DNA of 42,714 nt from an uncultured Bacteroidaceae bacterium (GCA_905234125.1 CAJOGQ010000023.1:1-42714); one strand, 5' to 3'. Shown: positions 24,980 to 34,221, counted from the stretch's first letter. Translations and numbers: made by a program. The notes: generated by a model from the letters alone, not told the origin.

Positions 24980-25624
24980 TTAGAGTTTAAACACTTGGTG
25001 ATAGGGCATCTCGATATGCTTTCCAATGCTCGTGGAAATGATGCCTGCCCCCTGTTTCTCAGCCTCAGCTGTCATGATACTCCCCATGATGTCGGCATTC
25101 ATGTCGTCGAGGTGGCTGATGGGTTCATCAACAAACAGGAAATCGAAAGGCTGGCACAACGCACGGATGAGCGCCACACGCTGCCGCTGACCAAACGACA
25201 TGCGCCCCATCTTGGCATTCAGTTTGTCAGCGACGCCCAACATCTCGAACCACGTCAGAATTTGCTCCTTCGTCTGATGGCCTGTCAGTTTATTCTTAAT
25301 GTCCACATTCTCCCAAGCCGTCAACTCAGGAAACATACGCAGTTCCTGCCACAGAAGCGCGAAATGCTTCTGACGGATGGATGTCCATTGCGCCACCGAA
25401 TACTTGCGGATGTCTTCTCCATCGAAAAGAATCTCGCCCTGATAATCATGGCGATAGCCATAGATGTAACTGCACAAGGACGACTTGCCCGTGCCCGAAT
25501 TGGCTTCCACTAAATAGCGTTTTCCCTTCTCAAACGTCACATCACGTTGCCAAATGTCGCTCACAATGTCCGTCCGGCTCTGAAAGACATTTGGCAACGT
25601 GTGACGTAGTTGTATTTTCTCCAT
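24980..25624 (-). CDS. ABC transporter ATP-binding protein (LolD/MacB type)
   Basis: 214 residues, one nucleotide-binding domain: Walker A EANSGTGKSSL (an Ala replaces the usual first Gly), Q-loop LLWQELRMFPELTAWENV, signature MSFGQRQRVALIRAL (instead of LSGGQ) and Walker B FDFLFVDEPISHLDD. The H-loop region reads GAGIISTSIGKHIEMPYH. The altered Walker A and signature residues are typical of a divergent Bacteroidales group rather than loss of function, though that is an inference. It pairs with the permease gene 3 nt downstream and lies 6 nt after the DUF4836 gene. Confidence 0.85.
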   Translation of the reverse strand: MEKIQLRHTLPNVFQSRTDIVSDIWQRDVTFEKGKRYLVEANSGTGKSSLCSYIYGYRHDYQGEILFDGEDIRKYSVAQWTSIRQKHFALLWQELRMFPELTAWENVDIKNKLTGHQTKEQILTWFEMLGVADKLNAKMGRMSFGQRQRVALIRALCQPFDFLFVDEPISHLDDMNADIMGSIMTAEAEKQGAGIISTSIGKHIEMPYHQVFKL

Positions 25625-25630
25625 GTATTG

Positions 25631-27106
25631 TTAGAAAAGTTGTTTCAAGAAATTCTCGTCCTTGTTCTGCAACTCCACCGTGATGGACATTTCGTTGGCA
25701 GAAGGAGCCTTTGCCACCAAAGCTTTCAGAGCCCCCATGATTTTCTTCTCCATTGGATCCGGGTTCTTCTTCAATTCGCCCTTCACCAGTGCCTCCAAAT
25801 TGAGGAACACGAAGAACTTGCTCTTCTTGATATCCTTAGCGTAAGGCTTCAGAGGACTCTCCTTAGCAGCACTCTGACGATCGGCATTGCCTGTGCTCAT
25901 ATATAGATTCTTTCCATCCACACCCCATAAAAAGGAGAATTCATCGGACTTGATCTGATACTGATTCTTCGCGAGCTCAGTCATCGTCGCGCCATAGTCC
26001 TCCATGCTCCCTTTCCAATAGTCCACATCGGCCAGGAAGTCCGTGTTCTTCAGTTGCGCATACGACACAAATTCTGGCTGATCGAAAGAATTCTCGTCCA
26101 TCTGAAGTTCCACAGAGAAATCGCCATCCACAGCCTTCAGCATCTGCTCGATATCAATGACACGCTCCATCATGAAGAGCATCTCCTTTATCGATTTGCT
26201 TGCCTTCAGATACTTCAGCTGCTCCTCGCCCTTCATATTGGTGCCAAACCACATCACCATCTTGTCAGACACATTCTCCACAAACTCTCCATTGATGTCG
26301 CTAAAACAATCATCCGCACTCTTAATCATCTGCTTCGCTATGCTCGAATTGCCATACAGCTTGGCCGTGAGGGTCGCTTTGCCATCCTCAAAGTTCAGAT
26401 CTGACACAAGATCCAGGTCTTTGGCATCGAGGCCATCAGGGAGAAAATTCAGTATCGAAGCAATCATCTCCTCAGGCAGAATGCCCACATTGGTGTAGAG
26501 CGTCACGTCGCCATCCATATCCTCCAGACGGTCGAAGCCATCCGTTCCGAGGAAACTGTCGCCCTCTTTCTGATTCATCAGCTCGCGTGCCATACGACTC
26601 GTGGATGACTTGCCCTTACCCTTGGGCGAAGCCAGGAACAGGCAGGCGTTGGCATCATACGAATAGTGTATTTCGTCAATCAGCGTACCACACATCAGTC
26701 CGTCCTTCTCTATAGGCTTCGTGGCCATGCCCTGCTTCTGGAGCACTTCGATGAAGTCCTTCAGGGCACCCTCGTCTTTCACCTTCATGGTCATGCCGAA
26801 CGTTTCCATGCCCACCATGAAGAAATAAGCAGGCTCGCTGAAGTCCAGCCCCATCTCCATCGGGTCTTCCAGATACGTCTTCACCTTCTCCATATCCTCT
26901 TTTTTCACAGCGGCCTCCAACGACTGCTCCGCCGTCTTCATGATATCCGACTTCAAGAAGTCCGATTTCTGGGCGATGTCGCCAAATTCCACTCTCATTA
27001 CCAAAGAAGCATCCGCAGGAATGGCTTTCTGATAATCCTTGTTGGTGCACGAGCAGAACACGCCGACCACCAACAGCAACATTGAAATCAAATGAATCTT
27101 TTTCAT
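25631..27106 (-). CDS. DUF4836 family lipoprotein
   Basis: 491 residues; signal peptide with lipobox GVFCSC (lipid-anchored Cys about residue 20) followed by the family start TNKDYQKAIPADASLVMRVEFGDIAQKS. DUF4836 proteins are large Bacteroidetes lipoproteins of unknown function. Here the gene is enclosed between rsmE (5-nt gap) and an ABC exporter (6-nt gap), so it may be a substrate, adaptor or surface partner of that transporter; this is inferred from spacing only. Confidence 0.82.
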   Translation of the reverse strand: MKKIHLISMLLLVVGVFCSCTNKDYQKAIPADASLVMRVEFGDIAQKSDFLKSDIMKTAEQSLEAAVKKEDMEKVKTYLEDPMEMGLDFSEPAYFFMVGMETFGMTMKVKDEGALKDFIEVLQKQGMATKPIEKDGLMCGTLIDEIHYSYDANACLFLASPKGKGKSSTSRMARELMNQKEGDSFLGTDGFDRLEDMDGDVTLYTNVGILPEEMIASILNFLPDGLDAKDLDLVSDLNFEDGKATLTAKLYGNSSIAKQMIKSADDCFSDINGEFVENVSDKMVMWFGTNMKGEEQLKYLKASKSIKEMLFMMERVIDIEQMLKAVDGDFSVELQMDENSFDQPEFVSYAQLKNTDFLADVDYWKGSMEDYGATMTELAKNQYQIKSDEFSFLWGVDGKNLYMSTGNADRQSAAKESPLKPYAKDIKKSKFFVFLNLEALVKGELKKNPDPMEKKIMGALKALVAKAPSANEMSITVELQNKDENFLKQLF

Positions 27107-27111
27107 GTTTG

Positions 27112-27870
27112 TTATTGATTGATGAGGTTAATAATATGCACTGCAACCAATCCTGCCGTCTCAGTGCGCAGACGGCTTTTTCCCAGCGAAACGCTCTGAA
27201 ATCCCATCGCCTCCGCTTGTTTCACTTCGTCTATCGAGAAGTCGCCCTCTGGCCCTATCATCACCAACACATCTTCGCCAGCCTTCACCACATCCTTCAG
27301 CAAGCCCACGCGCTTGGCAATTCCAGTCTCAGGGTCTGAGTCATCGTGGCAATGGCAGATGAACTTCTGCTTCGGCTTCCCTGTTGCCTCTTCCCTACCC
27401 TTCACCACCTGCAAGAAGGTTTTGAAGTCCGTCATCTCATTCAGCACTGGTTTCCAAGCTTTGTGGCTCTGCTTCATGGCCGAAACAAGAATCTTCTCGA
27501 TACGTTCCGTCTTGATGACCGTCCTCTCCGACCATTGGCAACGCAGAAATGTCAGTTCATCAAAGCCTATCTCCGTAGCCTTCTCTGCAAACCACTCTGT
27601 CCTGTCCATGTTCTTGGTCGGTGCCATCGCCAAATGCAGATGAGGTTGCCACTGACGTTCCTGTGGTAAGGTCTCCTCTATGCGATAGAGGCATCGTTTC
27701 TTGCTGGCTTCTGTCACAATGGCACGATAGAACGTACCCTCGCCATCCATCAGCATCATCTCGTCACCCATCTCCATCCGGAGCACACGCACCGCATGCT
27801 GAGCCTCCTCTTCAGGCAACTCATTCACGCTGTTGGCGTTGGGGACATAGAAGAAACGAACCTCTTTCAT
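27112..27870 (-). CDS. rsmE: 16S rRNA (uracil1498-N3)-methyltransferase RsmE
   Basis: 252 residues. The start MKEVRFFYVPNA, the PUA-like N-terminal domain (EEAQHAVRVLRMEMGDEMMLMDGEG) and the SPOUT knot VLVMIGPEGDFSIDEVKQAEAMGFQSVSLGKSRLRTETAGLVAV are diagnostic. It methylates U1498 of 16S rRNA in the decoding centre. Its start overlaps the tsaD stop by 4 nt, consistent with a translation-fidelity operon map-tsaD-rsmE. Confidence 0.96.
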   Translation of the reverse strand: MKEVRFFYVPNANSVNELPEEEAQHAVRVLRMEMGDEMMLMDGEGTFYRAIVTEASKKRCLYRIEETLPQERQWQPHLHLAMAPTKNMDRTEWFAEKATEIGFDELTFLRCQWSERTVIKTERIEKILVSAMKQSHKAWKPVLNEMTDFKTFLQVVKGREEATGKPKQKFICHCHDDSDPETGIAKRVGLLKDVVKAGEDVLVMIGPEGDFSIDEVKQAEAMGFQSVSLGKSRLRTETAGLVAVHIINLINQ

Positions 27871-28877
27871 ATCATTCGTGCGTATGCAGGCAAATCAATC
27901 GATGCAAAGTCCTTGTCGAGATATTTGAAGTAGCCCGTGATGCCTATCATGGCGGCATTGTCGGTGGTGTAGGAGAACTTCGGAATGAAGATTTTCCAAT
28001 GATAGCGTCTCGCATGGTCACGGAACGCATTACGGAGTCCATTGTTGGCACTCACGCCACCAGCCACAGCCACCTGCTTGATGCCCGTGTCCTTCACCGC
28101 CTTTCGCAACTTCTTCATCAAGATGTCCACGATGGTCTTCTCCAACGAAGCCGCCAAGTCTTCCTTATGATGCTCGATGAAGTCAGGATCTTCCTTGAGC
28201 CAGTCCCTCAGATGATAGAGGAACGAAGTCTTCAGACCAGAGAAACTGTAGTCATAACCAGCAATGTCTGGCTTCGAGAACTCATACGCTTCAGGATTGC
28301 CCTGACGTGCCAACTTGTCGATGATGGGGCCACCAGGATAACCCAAGCCCATCACCTTCGAGCACTTGTCAATCGCCTCACCAGCCGCATCATCAATGGT
28401 CTGACCCAAGATTTCCATGTCCTTATACGAATTCACCTTCACAATCTGGCTGTTGCCACCACTCACAAGCAGACATAAGTATGGGAACGTGGGCTGATCG
28501 TGGTCATCCTCGCTTTCTCTGATGAAGTGTGCCAACACATGCCCCTGCAAGTGGTTCACGTCAATCATCGGGATGCCCAGACTCCTCGCAAACCCCTTCG
28601 CAAAACTCACACCCACCAGCAGGCTTCCCATCAGACCTGGGCCTCTCGTGAAAGCCACCGCATTCAGGTCTTCCTTCGTGATTCCAGCCCGCTTGATGGC
28701 CGCATCCACCACAGGCACGATGTTCTGCTGATGGGCACGGCTCGCCAACTCAGGCACCACCCCTCCATACTCCTCATGCACAGCCTGCGAAGCCGTCACA
28801 TTGCTCAGCAAGATGCCATCCTTCAGCACTGCCGCACTGGTATCGTCACACGATGATTCTATTGCAAGTATATACAT
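27867..28877 (-). CDS. tsaD: tRNA N6-adenosine threonylcarbamoyltransferase TsaD
   Basis: 336 residues. MYILAIESSCDDTSAAVL is the Kae1/TsaD signature; metal-binding histidines lie in NHLQGH (about residues 109 and 113), the ATP loop in LVSGGNSQIV, and the later Asp in YTTDNAAM. With TsaB, TsaC and TsaE (not in this window) it makes t6A37 in ANN-decoding tRNAs. Only 4 nt separate it from map, and it overlaps rsmE by 4 nt. Confidence 0.97.
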   Translation of the reverse strand: MYILAIESSCDDTSAAVLKDGILLSNVTASQAVHEEYGGVVPELASRAHQQNIVPVVDAAIKRAGITKEDLNAVAFTRGPGLMGSLLVGVSFAKGFARSLGIPMIDVNHLQGHVLAHFIRESEDDHDQPTFPYLCLLVSGGNSQIVKVNSYKDMEILGQTIDDAAGEAIDKCSKVMGLGYPGGPIIDKLARQGNPEAYEFSKPDIAGYDYSFSGLKTSFLYHLRDWLKEDPDFIEHHKEDLAASLEKTIVDILMKKLRKAVKDTGIKQVAVAGGVSANNGLRNAFRDHARRYHWKIFIPKFSYTTDNAAMIGITGYFKYLDKDFASIDLPAYARMI

Positions 28878-28881
28878 ATTC

Positions 28882-29745
28882 TTAATATGTCAACGTTTCC
28901 AATCCTTCTTCCGTCATCAGATAGGTATGCTCCCACTGGGCAGAATCGCTGTAGTCGTCAGTCACCACCGTCCAATCATCCTCGCTATCCACAAACACCT
29001 GCCAACCACCCGCATTGATCATCGGCTCGATGGTGAACACCATGCCAGGCACCAACAGCATACCCGTGCCCTTCTTGCCATAGTGATCCATATCAGGATC
29101 CTCATGGAAGGCATTGCCCACCCCATGGCCACACAGGTCGCGAACCACCGTGCATCCGTTCCGATGGGCATGCTTCGTAATGGCAGCCGCTGAATCACCC
29201 ACAAACCCATAGGGCTTGCAAGCCTCTGCGCCAATCTCCATACACTCCTTCGCCACCTGCACCAGGCGTTCCCGTTCAGGGGTAGTCCTGCCGATGATGA
29301 ACATACGGCTCGCGTCAGCAAAGTAACCATCCAGAATCGTGGTGCAATCCACATTGATGATGTCGCCCTCCTCCAAAATGTCCTCCTCATTGGGGATTCC
29401 ATGACACACCACCTCGTTGATGCTCGTGCAACAACTCTTGGGGAAGCCCTCGTAATTGAGCGGTGCTGGGATGCCCCCATGCTTCGTGGTGAAGTCATAC
29501 ACCAACTTGTCAATCTCCAAAGTTGACATCCCTTCATGAATCTTCTCCTGCACAAGGTCAAGCACACCCGTGTTGAGCACACCCGCCTTGCGGATACCTT
29601 CTATCTGTTCCGGCGTCTTGATGAGTTCGCGCTTGGGCACCAGATGCCCCTTGTTCTGAAAGTACAGAATCCGCTTGTCCATCTCAGTGAGTGGCTGCCC
29701 ACTCTTCACGTGCCAGTTTCTTGGATTTTTCTTCAACAGTCCCAT
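28882..29745 (-). CDS. map: Methionine aminopeptidase, type I
   Basis: 287 residues with an N-terminal extension of about 40 residues before the LIKTPEQIEGIRKAG start of the pita-bread fold. The five metal ligands can be placed near D133 (NVDCT), D144 (FADAS), H207 (CGHGVG), E240 (FTIEPM) and E272 (QWEHT). It removes the initiator Met from nascent proteins. It heads the minus-strand run map-tsaD-rsmE and following genes; a -7 element TACCTTTG at 29767-29774 lies 22 nt upstream. Confidence 0.96.
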   Translation of the reverse strand: MGLLKKNPRNWHVKSGQPLTEMDKRILYFQNKGHLVPKRELIKTPEQIEGIRKAGVLNTGVLDLVQEKIHEGMSTLEIDKLVYDFTTKHGGIPAPLNYEGFPKSCCTSINEVVCHGIPNEEDILEEGDIINVDCTTILDGYFADASRMFIIGRTTPERERLVQVAKECMEIGAEACKPYGFVGDSAAAITKHAHRNGCTVVRDLCGHGVGNAFHEDPDMDHYGKKGTGMLLVPGMVFTIEPMINAGGWQVFVDSEDDWTVVTDDYSDSAQWEHTYLMTEEGLETLTY

Positions 29746-29766
29746 TGTCTTTCTTCAATTATAGTG

Positions 29767-29774
29767 CAAAGGTA
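29767..29774 (-). promoter_or_regulatory. -7 element upstream of map
   Basis: Minus-strand TACCTTTG, 22 nt before the map start. No convincing -33 TTTG is visible because the spacer lies in the GGAATTAGGAATGAGG repeat. Confidence 0.6.
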
Positions 29775-29776
29775 CG

Positions 29777-29882
29777 GAAGAATTAGGAATTAGGAATGAG
29801 GAAAGAGGAATTATTTGCCATTTTGATGGTTTTTTCGAGCAAAAGTAACAATTCCTCATTCCTAAATTCTCATTCCTAATTA
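29777..29882. repeat. Inverted repeat between divergent map and DUF4738 genes
   Basis: Left arm AATTAGGAATTAGGAATGAGG (here 29781-29801) and right arm CCTCATTCCTAAATTCTCATTCCTAATT (about 29854-29881) are imperfectly complementary and could form a long hairpin or cruciform between two divergent promoters. Confidence 0.7.
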
Positions 29883-29890
29883 AAAATTCT

Positions 29891-29898
29891 TACCTTTG
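29891..29898 (+). promoter_or_regulatory. -7 element upstream of the DUF4738 lipoprotein gene
   Basis: TACCTTTG 30 nt before the ATG at 29929. The -33 position falls in the ATTCCT repeat and lacks TTTG. Confidence 0.6.
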
Positions 29899-29928
29899 CA
29901 GCCGTAAATACCAAAACATACCAAACTG

Positions 29929-30519
29929 ATGAAAACAATTAAAATCACAGCCATCCTGCTCCTTGCCCTGCTGATGGCCGGTTGCAAAGAAGATAAGCCG
30001 AATCCTGTCAACGAACGCGTGGTGGAAACCACCGACCCCAAGACAGGAATCATCACACTGCGTAGCTACACCATCGATGACACCATCAACATCAATGGAA
30101 AAATCTACAACTACTCATGTCAATTCGAGCCCGCCGACACGATGCCCGTCCTCATCAACTCCCAGGGACTGGAATATCACGAGAGCCGTGTCAGCATCAG
30201 CGTCACCCAAGGCGACAACAAAATCTTCTCAAAGACCTTCTACAAGAAAGACTGCCGCGACTGGGTGCCAGCCGACTTCCTGAAGACCTCCACCATGGTG
30301 GGCGTGAACTACAACTACATGAAGCGCGACACCGACCGCTCCGCCCTCTACTTCATCATCACCGTAGGCGACCCCGACGAGACCTCCGACAACATGGCCA
30401 TCTCCCTCGAGCTCAAGGTTGCCCCCGACGGAAGCCACACCATCAAGAAAGCTGAGAACCTCGAGACCGAGCCCCTCCGACCAGGCCTCAACATCGACCC
30501 CAGCGAGGATGCCGTGTAA
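29929..30519 (+). CDS. DUF4738-like lipoprotein
   Basis: 196 residues: signal peptide with lipobox LLMAGC (Cys about residue 19), then a mature domain with TIDDTININGKIYNYSCQFEPADTMP, DCRDWVPADFL and DPDETSDNMAISLEL. This resembles the DUF4738 group of small Bacteroidales lipoproteins, function unknown. Its 3' end overlaps the start of the next gene by 11 nt, so the two are probably translated from one message. Confidence 0.7.
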   Translation: MKTIKITAILLLALLMAGCKEDKPNPVNERVVETTDPKTGIITLRSYTIDDTININGKIYNYSCQFEPADTMPVLINSQGLEYHESRVSISVTQGDNKIFSKTFYKKDCRDWVPADFLKTSTMVGVNYNYMKRDTDRSALYFIITVGDPDETSDNMAISLELKVAPDGSHTIKKAENLETEPLRPGLNIDPSEDAV

Positions 30520-32596
30520 GGTAATTCTATTATGTCTATTTATGTGTCCCATTACAGGCGCTTTCTGCCAGACGGTGCAGGAGGAGCCACGGATGGCGTG
30601 GGAGGATTTTGTGACGGTGATGACGGAGGGGAATGATGAGGAAGAGGGGATGGACGAAGTACTGATGGAGCGGTTGGAGGAATTGTATGGGAATCCGATG
30701 GATATCAATGAGGTTGGGAAAGAAGATTTGGATGTGTTGCCGTTTCTGAGTGAGGAACAGGTGGACGGAATCTTGAGATATAGGGAGAAGAACGGGAGAA
30801 TGGAGAGCTTGGGAGAACTGATGATGGTGGACGGATTGGGAAAGAAGGAAAGGGAGATGCTGAGGATGTTTGTGAAGGTGGATGAGGGAGCGCAACTCAA
30901 ACGCGACAGACAGGACAGAACGCTGAAGGAGATGCTGAAATATGGAAAGAACGAGGCGGTTTGGCGGACAGATGTGCCTTTCTATAAGAAGGCTGGGTAT
31001 ATTCTCACGGATGAGGAAGGAGTGAGGAAGAAGATGAACAAGGTATATCGGGGCGATAGGTTTCACCATTCGTTCCGATATGCTTTTTCAGGGATGAAGC
31101 ATGTGCTGGCTGGTGTGCAGATGGAGAAGGATGCTGGGGAGAGTGGGATAGACTATGTGACGGGGTATGTGATGCTGAAAGATGTGGGGTGTGTGAAGTG
31201 TGCCGTGTTAGGGAACTATCGAGTGAGCTTCGGCAAGGGACTGGCCATCAACAGCGGGATGAAATTCGGCAAGATGATGATGCTCAGCACGATGGACAGG
31301 ATGGATGCAGGCTTCATGAAACACTCATCGATGAGTGAGTCTGGGTATTTCACAGGAGGGGCAACAACGCTCCAATTTGGGAATTGGCAATTCTCGGCAT
31401 TTGGATCTTACAGAAAGGGGGATGGGACGTATGCTACTGATTCGATGGGCATGTCATCACTGAAAACGGATGGGTTGCATCGCACGCAACTCGAATGGAG
31501 CAAAAAAGGAAATCTGGGCATCCGCAACTTTGGTGGCAACGTGCATTGGGAACACAAGCAACTACGTTTGTCGGCCACAGCGGTATGGACACATTTGGAT
31601 GTGCCACTGATGCCCAAATATAACACGAAGGCCAGCGCCTACCGCTTGTACAATGCCAGTGGCCAGAATTTCATGGTGGGGAGTGTAGCCTACGCCTATC
31701 GATACAAATCACTAACAATAAGTGGGGAGACAGCACTCAGCAATACAGAAAAACAGAATGGGATGGCCAGTCTCAACTTTCTTCGATGGCAGATGAACAG
31801 CTCGAATCTACTCATGCTGATAGGCCGATTCTATGGAGCAAAGTTCGTGAGCCTGAACGGAAAGTCCTTTGGCGAAAATTCGTTGGTGCAGAACGAAGAC
31901 GGCGTGTTTGTGGGGTGGCGGTCAAGATCGTTCAGGAACTTGGAATTAGAAGCCTACATCGACGCGATGTACTTCCCGTGGCTGAAGCAGGGCGTGTCAT
32001 CCAGTTCGTATGGCATGGAAGGTATGATGCAAGCACTCTATTCGCCCAACCGCCGATGGAGTTTGTTAGCACGCTACAGGTTGAAGTCGAAACAGCTGGA
32101 CTTCAAGATGGATACGAAGTCGAAGACGCAGACGATGCTATGCTATGACACACACCACACGTTCAATTTGCAACTGAACTGCACCCTCTCCTCTTTCCTG
32201 AGCCTTCGGACATCAGCCACAGGAACCCTCATCCGTTTTGGCACTAATCCTGACGAAACAGGTTATGCAGTCGGCGAAAACATCCGTTGGCAACATCCCA
32301 AAACAAAATGTCGCGTCGATCTCGGCATCACCTATTTCAACACAGACACCTACAACGCCCGTGTCTACAACTACGAGCCCTCCCTCCTTTACACCTTTGG
32401 TTCCACATCCTATTATGACCAAGGCATCCGTACCACGTTGCTTGCATCCTTACCTATATTCAAGAACAAACTTTTCCTTTATGCCAAATTCGGCATGACG
32501 AAATACTTCAACCGCGACACCATCAGCAGCGACCTGGAGCTGATTGACGCAAACCATCGGAAAGACTTGCAACTGCAAGCCAGATGGCTGTTCTGA
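30509..32596 (+). CDS. Helix-hairpin-helix domain protein, secreted/outer-membrane-type
   Basis: About 695 residues if started at ATG 30509, where a signal peptide appears (MPCKVILLCLFMCPITGAFCQ); the frame is open further upstream but that part reads through the preceding gene. Residues ~45-110 hold paired helix-hairpin-helix motifs (NPMDINEVGKEDLDVLPFLSEEQVDGILRYREKNG, then LMMVDGLGKKEREML), like ComEA. The remaining ~580 residues are rich in alternating aromatic/polar strands and end in LQLQARWLF, which looks like an outer-membrane beta-barrel with a terminal aromatic. Conserved in Bacteroidales, role unknown; DNA contact at the surface is a possibility. Confidence 0.72.
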   Translation: MPCKVILLCLFMCPITGAFCQTVQEEPRMAWEDFVTVMTEGNDEEEGMDEVLMERLEELYGNPMDINEVGKEDLDVLPFLSEEQVDGILRYREKNGRMESLGELMMVDGLGKKEREMLRMFVKVDEGAQLKRDRQDRTLKEMLKYGKNEAVWRTDVPFYKKAGYILTDEEGVRKKMNKVYRGDRFHHSFRYAFSGMKHVLAGVQMEKDAGESGIDYVTGYVMLKDVGCVKCAVLGNYRVSFGKGLAINSGMKFGKMMMLSTMDRMDAGFMKHSSMSESGYFTGGATTLQFGNWQFSAFGSYRKGDGTYATDSMGMSSLKTDGLHRTQLEWSKKGNLGIRNFGGNVHWEHKQLRLSATAVWTHLDVPLMPKYNTKASAYRLYNASGQNFMVGSVAYAYRYKSLTISGETALSNTEKQNGMASLNFLRWQMNSSNLLMLIGRFYGAKFVSLNGKSFGENSLVQNEDGVFVGWRSRSFRNLELEAYIDAMYFPWLKQGVSSSSYGMEGMMQALYSPNRRWSLLARYRLKSKQLDFKMDTKSKTQTMLCYDTHHTFNLQLNCTLSSFLSLRTSATGTLIRFGTNPDETGYAVGENIRWQHPKTKCRVDLGITYFNTDTYNARVYNYEPSLLYTFGSTSYYDQGIRTTLLASLPIFKNKLFLYAKFGMTKYFNRDTISSDLELIDANHRKDLQLQARWLF

Positions 32597-33039
32597 CACT
32601 CATTCAAAATCAGAGATCCTTTTTACGAGATTTCCCCAACGCATCGTGCAGTTTAACAATGTGAAGCGGTTGTTTCATCTTCAACCAACGTGATATTGAC
32701 ATCTGGTCGAACGATTACTTCCTGAAGTTAGCCGACATGATCGTGTTCAAGGAATGACACCTTTGGGTCACCTTCTTCCGCAAACGCCCGTAAAAAGAGA
32801 AATCGAGAAACGACGATCAAGCGTAATCAGTCCAATCAACAAGAAGGGGTATGTTTTATAAGGACAAGTTCCTTCAGAACGATTAAACTGATTTTTCTGA
32901 TTTCTTATTTCTTTATTCTACCCTTTTTTTGTGTGTAGTGTCGAGTGTAAGTACGTTCGGCGGAGCCAACGTTAAGCATTTCTTCGCAACGAAAAAAGAA
33001 ATCACGGTATCTTTTGAAAAGAACACGCAATCCTTGGTG
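32597..33039. other. Gap without a gene
   Basis: No open frame with a credible start was seen. A short open stretch at 32665-32757 translates to FNQRDIDIWSNDYFLKLADM and then IVFKE-stop, and might be the tail of a decayed gene, but I cannot assign it. A small hairpin (ACGTT-c-GGC / GCC-AACGT) lies at 32953-32972. This gap marks the change from core genes to the accessory cluster. Confidence 0.5.
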
Positions 33040-33084
33040 AAAAAAGAAAAGAGCTGACCGCCACACCATCGTGTAGCAGTCAGC
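33040..33084 (-). terminator. Intrinsic terminator of the amidase cluster
   Basis: On the minus strand CTGACTGCTACAC-GATG-GTGTGGCGGTCAG forms a 13-pair stem with two G-U pairs, followed by a U-rich tail (33040-33050). It lies about 40 nt after the amidase stop codon. Confidence 0.88.
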
Positions 33085-33126
33085 CCCTTTTTCTGTCAGA
33101 AGTCTATTTCCGCATGAAAATATTCC

Positions 33127-33549
33127 TTACTGCTTAGGCTGCAAGTCTTTGTACTCCTTTGCCGCATCAAAGCAGGGACAGTCCTTGCTGCTAAACATGT
33201 TGTGGCCGACAATCAAAGCATTAGGATATTTCTTTTTCAAGTCAACCAACAGTTCTCGCATGGATTTCTTTTGAGCGTCAGTCCTTGTATCCACATGTTT
33301 TCCATTCGCATCCAAACCACCTTCGTAGCAAATGCCGATGGAATGTTTGTTATGGTACAAGCAGTGGGCACCTACCATCTCGTCAGGACGGCCTTTCTCA
33401 ATATTGCCATCGCGACGGATTACATAGTGATAACCGCATCCATTCTTCCATCCCTGTGCCAGATGCCATTCGTTGATTTGTTCCACAGAACTGGTCTGTA
33501 GCGGTCCAATTGCCGAGCAATGGATAATCAATAATGTGATAAGTCTCAT
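33127..33549 (-). CDS. N-acetylmuramoyl-L-alanine amidase (T7-lysozyme type)
   Basis: 140 residues, close to T7 lysozyme length, with no signal peptide. Zinc ligands can be placed at H10 (IIHCSA), H116 (VGHNMF) and C124 (KDCPCFD), and the catalytic tyrosine and lysine in CGYHYVI and SSKDC; the central RDGNIEKGRPDEMVGAHC and HSIGICYEGG are typical. It cleaves the MurNAc-L-Ala bond in peptidoglycan. Such amidases are common next to HU-like genes in Bacteroidetes mobile or prophage-like clusters. The nearby u-spanin-like gene supports a lysis-type role. Export route is not evident. Confidence 0.9.
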   Translation of the reverse strand: MRLITLLIIHCSAIGPLQTSSVEQINEWHLAQGWKNGCGYHYVIRRDGNIEKGRPDEMVGAHCLYHNKHSIGICYEGGLDANGKHVDTRTDAQKKSMRELLVDLKKKYPNALIVGHNMFSSKDCPCFDAAKEYKDLQPKQ

Positions 33550-33591
33550 CTATTTCCCTTTTTTTTATTTTTGTTGATGCTTTGAGTGAAA

Positions 33592-33625
33592 CTGCCACCA
33601 CCCTTGTGGAAAAGAGTGGTGGCAG
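33592..33625. other. GC-rich hairpin between amidase and HU-like genes
   Basis: CTGCCACCAC (33592-33601) pairs perfectly with GTGGTGGCAG (33616-33625) around a 14-nt loop in the 96-nt gap. The minus-strand tail is not U-rich, so it may be an mRNA processing or stability element rather than a terminator. Confidence 0.65.
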
Positions 33626-33645
33626 GAAAGAGAGAGGGGCATCGT

Positions 33646-34221
33646 TTATCCACCGAAACCACCACCCTCAGGAGGAGGTGTGTTGGAGGAATCGTCCGAG
33701 CCACTGTTGGTGTTGTTGGAGTTGCTTGAAGTGCCGTTGTTGGTGTTCTCACCATCTGCATCGGTGCTTCCGTTGTCCTCCTCAATGTCATCAGCATCGG
33801 CGCTGGTCACGGTCTTGATCTTATTCCCGTCCTTGTCATAGCAAGTGATGGAAATGCTGGTCTTGGCCAAAGCTTCCTTGATGCTCACCGAAGGTGTAAA
33901 GATGATGCGGCGTGAAGTGATGAGGTTGGACTTGACGTCCTCAACCTTCTCCACAGTCGTAGCGCGGATTCCAAACCGCATGTGTCCGAGCCCGGGCAGA
34001 GGGCAGGAGTGTCCTTCTGTCGCCCATGCTTTGAGCACGCTGCTGGCTGCGTCCCAAGCTGCTTTAATGACAGCTGTGGAGATGTTGGAACGAAGAGCGG
34101 CTTCTTCAATCACTTTGCCCTCATCCAATGTGCTGAAAGTCTGAGCTTGCAGCACGAAACGGTCTTCACCCTTGTGTTCGCCGATCTGAAGAGTAGTCTG
34201 TTTGGCATTGATTTTTATCAT
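33646..34221 (-). CDS. HU-like DNA-binding protein with acidic Ser/Asn-rich tail
   Basis: 191 residues. Residues 1-~125 fit the Bacteroidetes HU-like (histone-like, TIGR01201-type) family: IEEAALRSNISTAVIKAAWDAASSVLKAWATEGHSCPLPGLGHMRFGIRA, then ITSRRIIFTPS. The last ~45 residues are low complexity (acidic DDIEEDNG, then Asn/Ser/Thr, ending PPPEGGGFGG). Family members bind DNA and are found in many mobile-type clusters with an amidase. Its start codon overlaps the stop of the spanin-like gene (ATGA), so the genes are translationally coupled. Confidence 0.85.
   Translation of the reverse strand: MIKINAKQTTLQIGEHKGEDRFVLQAQTFSTLDEGKVIEEAALRSNISTAVIKAAWDAASSVLKAWATEGHSCPLPGLGHMRFGIRATTVEKVEDVKSNLITSRRIIFTPSVSIKEALAKTSISITCYDKDGNKIKTVTSADADDIEEDNGSTDADGENTNNGTSSNSNNTNSGSDDSSNTPPPEGGGFGG

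Noticed and set aside
32597..33039. Gene remnant encoding FNQRDIDIWSNDYFLKLADM
   Set aside because: Only about 30 codons are open, with stops on both sides in the same frame and no family match; kept as a remark on the gap, not as a gene.
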